A stretch of DNA of 24,902 bases from Porphyromonadaceae bacterium UBA7180. Its GTDB lineage: Bacteria > Bacteroidota > Bacteroidia > Bacteroidales > Muribaculaceae. The notes under the pieces are model-generated. The model saw only the letters and a program-made list of their open reading frames with translations. It ran no database searches and was not told the DNA's origin. The position numbers were made by a program, and so were the translations under genes. This document shows, in pieces, positions 22,470-24,902 of this stretch. The stretch covers positions 1 through 24,902 of the forward strand of contig DKVK01000067.1 in NCBI GenBank assembly GCA_002491165.1, written 5' to 3'. Positions within the stretch are counted from its first letter, which is position 1; every line of letters starts with the position of its first letter.

Positions 22470-23276
22470 ATGTCTGATAAAAGAGTACTTTTTATCTCAC
22501 AGGAAATTGCACCGTACCTTACGGGCAATCCATTGGCCGATTTCGGAAAACAACTGGCCCAGAATGTCCATTCCCATAAGTTCGAGGTCCGGACCTTCAT
22601 GCCGAAGTACGGTTCCGTCAACGAACGCAGAAACCAGCTCCACGAGGTCATCCGACTCTCGGGCCTCAACATTTCAATCGATGACAACGACCATCCCCTT
22701 ATCATCAAGGTAGCCTCGCTGCAACCTTCGCGCATACAGGTCTATTTCATCGACAACGACGACTATTTCCAGAAAGCCGACTCCGACGCCGATGCCATAG
22801 GCTCCAACCGCACGGACAACGACGAGCGTGCCATCTTCTTTGCCCGCGGTACGGTCGAAACCGTCAAGAAACTCAAATGGGAACCCTCCGTAATCCTCGT
22901 AAACGGCTGGATGGCAGCGCTCACACCCATCTATCTGCGCCAGCAGGGAACGGAAGACCCTTCGCTCAAAAACGCCAAGATAGTCTATGTCATCACCGAA
23001 GGTGAGGCCGCTGGCGGCATCGACTGCCGCATGGTGGAGAAGATGGCGCAGGAGAAAGTTGCCGCCAGGGCGCTCAAGGAGTTCAAGACTATGCCGGCCA
23101 ACACCGACCTGCTCCATAAAATGGCGTTGCGCAACTCCAACGCCGTGGTCGTGGCCACGGAAATCTCCGACGACCTCCGCGCCTACATCGAGGAGTTGAA
23201 ACTCCCTGTGCTCGAGTATAAAATCGGTGAAGACGACATCGATAAAATTTACGACTTCTATCAGCAACTTATCTGA
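22470..23276 (+). CDS. Starch/glycogen-synthase-like N-terminal domain protein (stand-alone, degenerate)
   Basis: Residues 1-60 resemble the start of GT5 glycogen/starch synthases: V-L-F-I-S-Q-E-I-A-P-Y-L-T-G-N-P-L-A-D-F, then a strand ending T-F-M-P-K-Y-G. N-G-W-M-A-A-L-T-P lies where GT5 enzymes have their W-x-x-G/A-L-x-P segment. The protein is only 268 residues, about half of GlgA, and lacks the second Rossmann domain that binds the nucleotide sugar. The K-T-G-G-L-A-D motif reads L-T-G-N-P-L-A-D, so the ADP-glucose-binding Lys is lost (Leu17). It is therefore unlikely to make glycogen, although automatic annotation will often say so. The start at 22470 is chosen because the preceding 19 codons are not family-like. 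The DUF4270 gene follows after 2 bases. Confidence 0.85.
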   Translation: MSDKRVLFISQEIAPYLTGNPLADFGKQLAQNVHSHKFEVRTFMPKYGSVNERRNQLHEVIRLSGLNISIDDNDHPLIIKVASLQPSRIQVYFIDNDDYFQKADSDADAIGSNRTDNDERAIFFARGTVETVKKLKWEPSVILVNGWMAALTPIYLRQQGTEDPSLKNAKIVYVITEGEAAGGIDCRMVEKMAQEKVAARALKEFKTMPANTDLLHKMALRNSNAVVVATEISDDLRAYIEELKLPVLEYKIGEDDIDKIYDFYQQLI

Positions 23277-23278
23277 AA

Positions 23279-24697
23279 ATGAAGAAGCCAGCCTTCCTTC
23301 TTAGACTCGCGGCAGCGCTGCTCGTGCCCGCGGCCATGCTTTGCAGCTGCGAGGACGACATCTCCGGCATCGGCAACTCCTTCGCCTCCGGCGAAGTGGT
23401 CATAGAACGCGACTCCAGCTTTACCGTCACCGGAAAGACGGTGCTATACCCGGACTTCGACGCACGCTCGTCGGTGAAGCTCGTCGGTGCCCTCAATGTG
23501 CCCGAATATGGCTCCATGCGGGCCAGTTTCCTGTCGCAGATGCTCGCCTCCACGCAGCTCGGGATTCCCGACTCCATCGGCGTCGAGCGTGTCGACTCCA
23601 TGAAGATGATAGTAAGCGTACGCCGCACCGCCCTTACCGGCGATTCACTGGCACCCCAGCAACTGCGCATCTACCGCCTCAACAAACAGCTCCCCGCCGG
23701 CGAAAACTTCGTAAGTGACCCATCGCAATATTACTCGAAGTCCGACCTCATAGGGCAGCGCTCATACACACTGTCGATGCTCGGACGCAGCGACTCGTTG
23801 TACAAGAAATCCACATTCATCGAGATTCCCGTGCCGATGAGCCTCGACTTTGCACGCCAGGTCTTCAATGACTACCGCTCGAATCCCGCCGTCTTCCAGT
23901 GGCCGCAGTCGTTCAACGAATATTTTAAAGGCATCTATGTGGAACCCTCCTTCGGGCGCAGTTGCGTGGCTAACGTCTCGACGGTTGCCGCACGAATGTA
24001 CTACCACCGCCGCGCCCTCCGTCAAGTGAAGGAAGACACCACATACGTCACAAAACTCGTAAATGTGCCCGACTCGGTGACGGTATTCTCGACCGCTCCC
24101 GAGGTAACCACCGTCAACCATCTTGACATCAGCTTCAGCGACGGCCTCATCTCTCGCATCGACGCCGGCGAGAACATCATCGTTACACCGACGGGTTACA
24201 ACATCGACATCCGTTTCCCCCTCCCCGAACTGCTGAAACGTTATCAGGAATCCGACAAGGCGATGACGGTGCTCGACAATCTTCTGTTCACAGTTCCCGC
24301 AGAAGAAATCAAGAACGATTACGGCATCACGACGGCTCCTTATATGCTGATGGTGAAGACGTCCGAGCTTCAGGAGTTCTTCTCCAAGAACAAGGCGCCC
24401 GACGGCGAAACCTCCTTCTGGAGCACATACGACCCCGTGAAAGGGGAGTATCAGTTTGACTCCATGCGCAAATACTTGCTCAATGCCATAGAAAAAGGTG
24501 AAGAGCTCCAGGAGAGCGACTACCATTTTACTCTGGTGCCTATTTCTACCATCATACAATACCGGACGATAGGCTACAACCAGACCGAGCCTTTCGTGGC
24601 GGCATGCACGCCGTACCTCGAAGCCCCCTCGATGACGCTGATGCACATCGACCGCGCCAAGGTACTCCTCACCTTCTCCCGCCAAAAGATAAATTGA
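23279..24697 (+). CDS. DUF4270 lipoprotein
   Basis: The 472-residue protein starts with a lipoprotein signal: hydrophobic stretch to residue 21 and lipobox L-C-S-C with Cys24, followed by E-D-D. That acidic tail may direct it to the cell surface. The rest is beta-rich with D-S-x-x-V/M segments, typical of DUF4270: G-I-G-N-S-F near the start, V-D-S-M-K-M-I-V-S-V, L-R-I-Y-R-L-N, and N-Y-G-I-T-T-A-P-Y-M-L-M near the end. The family is widespread in Bacteroidetes and of unknown function. It lies 2 bases after the starch-synthase-like gene, so the two are surely co-transcribed and probably translationally coupled. A good terminator follows. Confidence 0.9.
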   Translation: MKKPAFLLRLAAALLVPAAMLCSCEDDISGIGNSFASGEVVIERDSSFTVTGKTVLYPDFDARSSVKLVGALNVPEYGSMRASFLSQMLASTQLGIPDSIGVERVDSMKMIVSVRRTALTGDSLAPQQLRIYRLNKQLPAGENFVSDPSQYYSKSDLIGQRSYTLSMLGRSDSLYKKSTFIEIPVPMSLDFARQVFNDYRSNPAVFQWPQSFNEYFKGIYVEPSFGRSCVANVSTVAARMYYHRRALRQVKEDTTYVTKLVNVPDSVTVFSTAPEVTTVNHLDISFSDGLISRIDAGENIIVTPTGYNIDIRFPLPELLKRYQESDKAMTVLDNLLFTVPAEEIKNDYGITTAPYMLMVKTSELQEFFSKNKAPDGETSFWSTYDPVKGEYQFDSMRKYLLNAIEKGEELQESDYHFTLVPISTIIQYRTIGYNQTEPFVAACTPYLEAPSMTLMHIDRAKVLLTFSRQKIN

Positions 24698-24719
24698 AAT
24701 AAGTTTACCATATATACAC

Positions 24720-24755
24720 GCGGCAGCTTCCCCGGAAGCCGCCGCTTTTGCTTTT
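24720..24755 (+). terminator. Terminator after the DUF4270 gene
   Basis: GCGGCAGCTTCC pairs with GGAAGCCGCCGC (one A-C mismatch), loop CC, followed by TTTTGCTTTT. It lies 23 bases past the stop. The next 100 bases up to 24852 show no feature. Confidence 0.85.
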
Positions 24756-24841
24756 ATCAGATGTTGCGATAGCTTATTTGGTTCTGTGAGCGTGCTTTAG
24801 CTAACGTGTGCTGTCTGTCTTTAACGGAGGCCTCAAGCCAG

Positions 24842-24877
24842 ATAACAAAATAAGCCAACCGGGGATACCGGTTGGCT
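24842..24877 (-). terminator. Terminator of the tRNA gene
   Basis: On the minus strand a perfect 10-bp stem (AGCCAACCGG with CCGGTTGGCT), loop of 5 bases, then TTATTTTG. It begins 4 bases after the tRNA discriminator base. Confidence 0.85.
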
Positions 24878-24880
24878 GGG

Positions 24881-24902
24881 AGCCGCGAGTGGGACTCGAA
24901 CC
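24881..24902 (-). tRNA. 3' end of a tRNA gene, cut by the window edge
   Basis: Read on the minus strand: GG, T-loop TTCGAGT, T-stem CCCAC, acceptor strand TCGCGGC and discriminator T. The anticodon lies outside the window, so the amino acid cannot be given; the acceptor 5' strand should read GCCGCGA. The next bases are CCC and not CCA, so the CCA end is not encoded. A terminator follows at once. Confidence 0.8.

Noticed and set aside
22470..23276. Functional glycogen synthase
   Set aside because: Half the usual length, no C-terminal domain, and the Lys of the K-x-G-G motif is replaced.

Overview
The window comes from a Bacteroidales chromosome, most plausibly a gut Muribaculaceae-type genome; the family-level placement is inference. 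The support is of three kinds: sigma-70 promoters of the Bacteroidetes type (TTG or TTTG, about 20 bp, then TAnnTTTG) upstream of most transcription units, weak or absent Shine-Dalgarno sequences, and lineage-typical families (DUF6562/fimbrillin-like lipoproteins, DUF4270, DUF4384, DUF4922, PorT-type barrels, a golvesin-domain amidase). No transposase, integrase, CRISPR array or phage gene is visible. This is mostly ordinary core and surface-protein chromosome.

Layout. Positions 90-1796 hold a DUF6562-like lipoprotein gene fused to a C-terminal beta-helix region and split by an in-frame TGA. Next come a glutamate dehydrogenase (minus), an OmpA-family porin (minus), a divergent DUF4384 protein (plus) and a second, intact DUF6562 lipoprotein (plus). 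From 8322 to 16916 there is a tight five-gene plus-strand unit: a large secreted amidase with a Lys/Gln-rich N-terminus, a family 2 glycosyltransferase, a HIT/GalT-like DUF4922 protein, a SpoIID-domain protein and a DUF1343/NamZ exo-muramidase. It has a good promoter at one end and a 16-bp-stem terminator at the other. A WG-repeat protein (plus) and a PorT-like barrel (minus) follow. Then come the minus-strand panC-panD-ffh operon, a divergent plus-strand pair (a truncated starch-synthase-like protein and a DUF4270 lipoprotein), and the 3' end of a minus-strand tRNA cut by the window edge.

How the genes work together. The five-gene unit is the most interesting part. Three of its members belong to families that act on peptidoglycan (amidase, SpoIID lytic transglycosylase, NamZ exo-N-acetylmuramidase). 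They are translationally coupled to two proteins that look cytosolic: a glycosyltransferase and a probable nucleotide-sugar phosphorylase or nucleotidyltransferase. This suggests a cell-wall turnover and sugar-recycling pathway whose middle steps are not described. The second candidate is the degenerate starch-synthase N-domain co-transcribed with a DUF4270 lipoprotein. The other genes are housekeeping (nitrogen assimilation, pantothenate synthesis, SRP) or envelope proteins.
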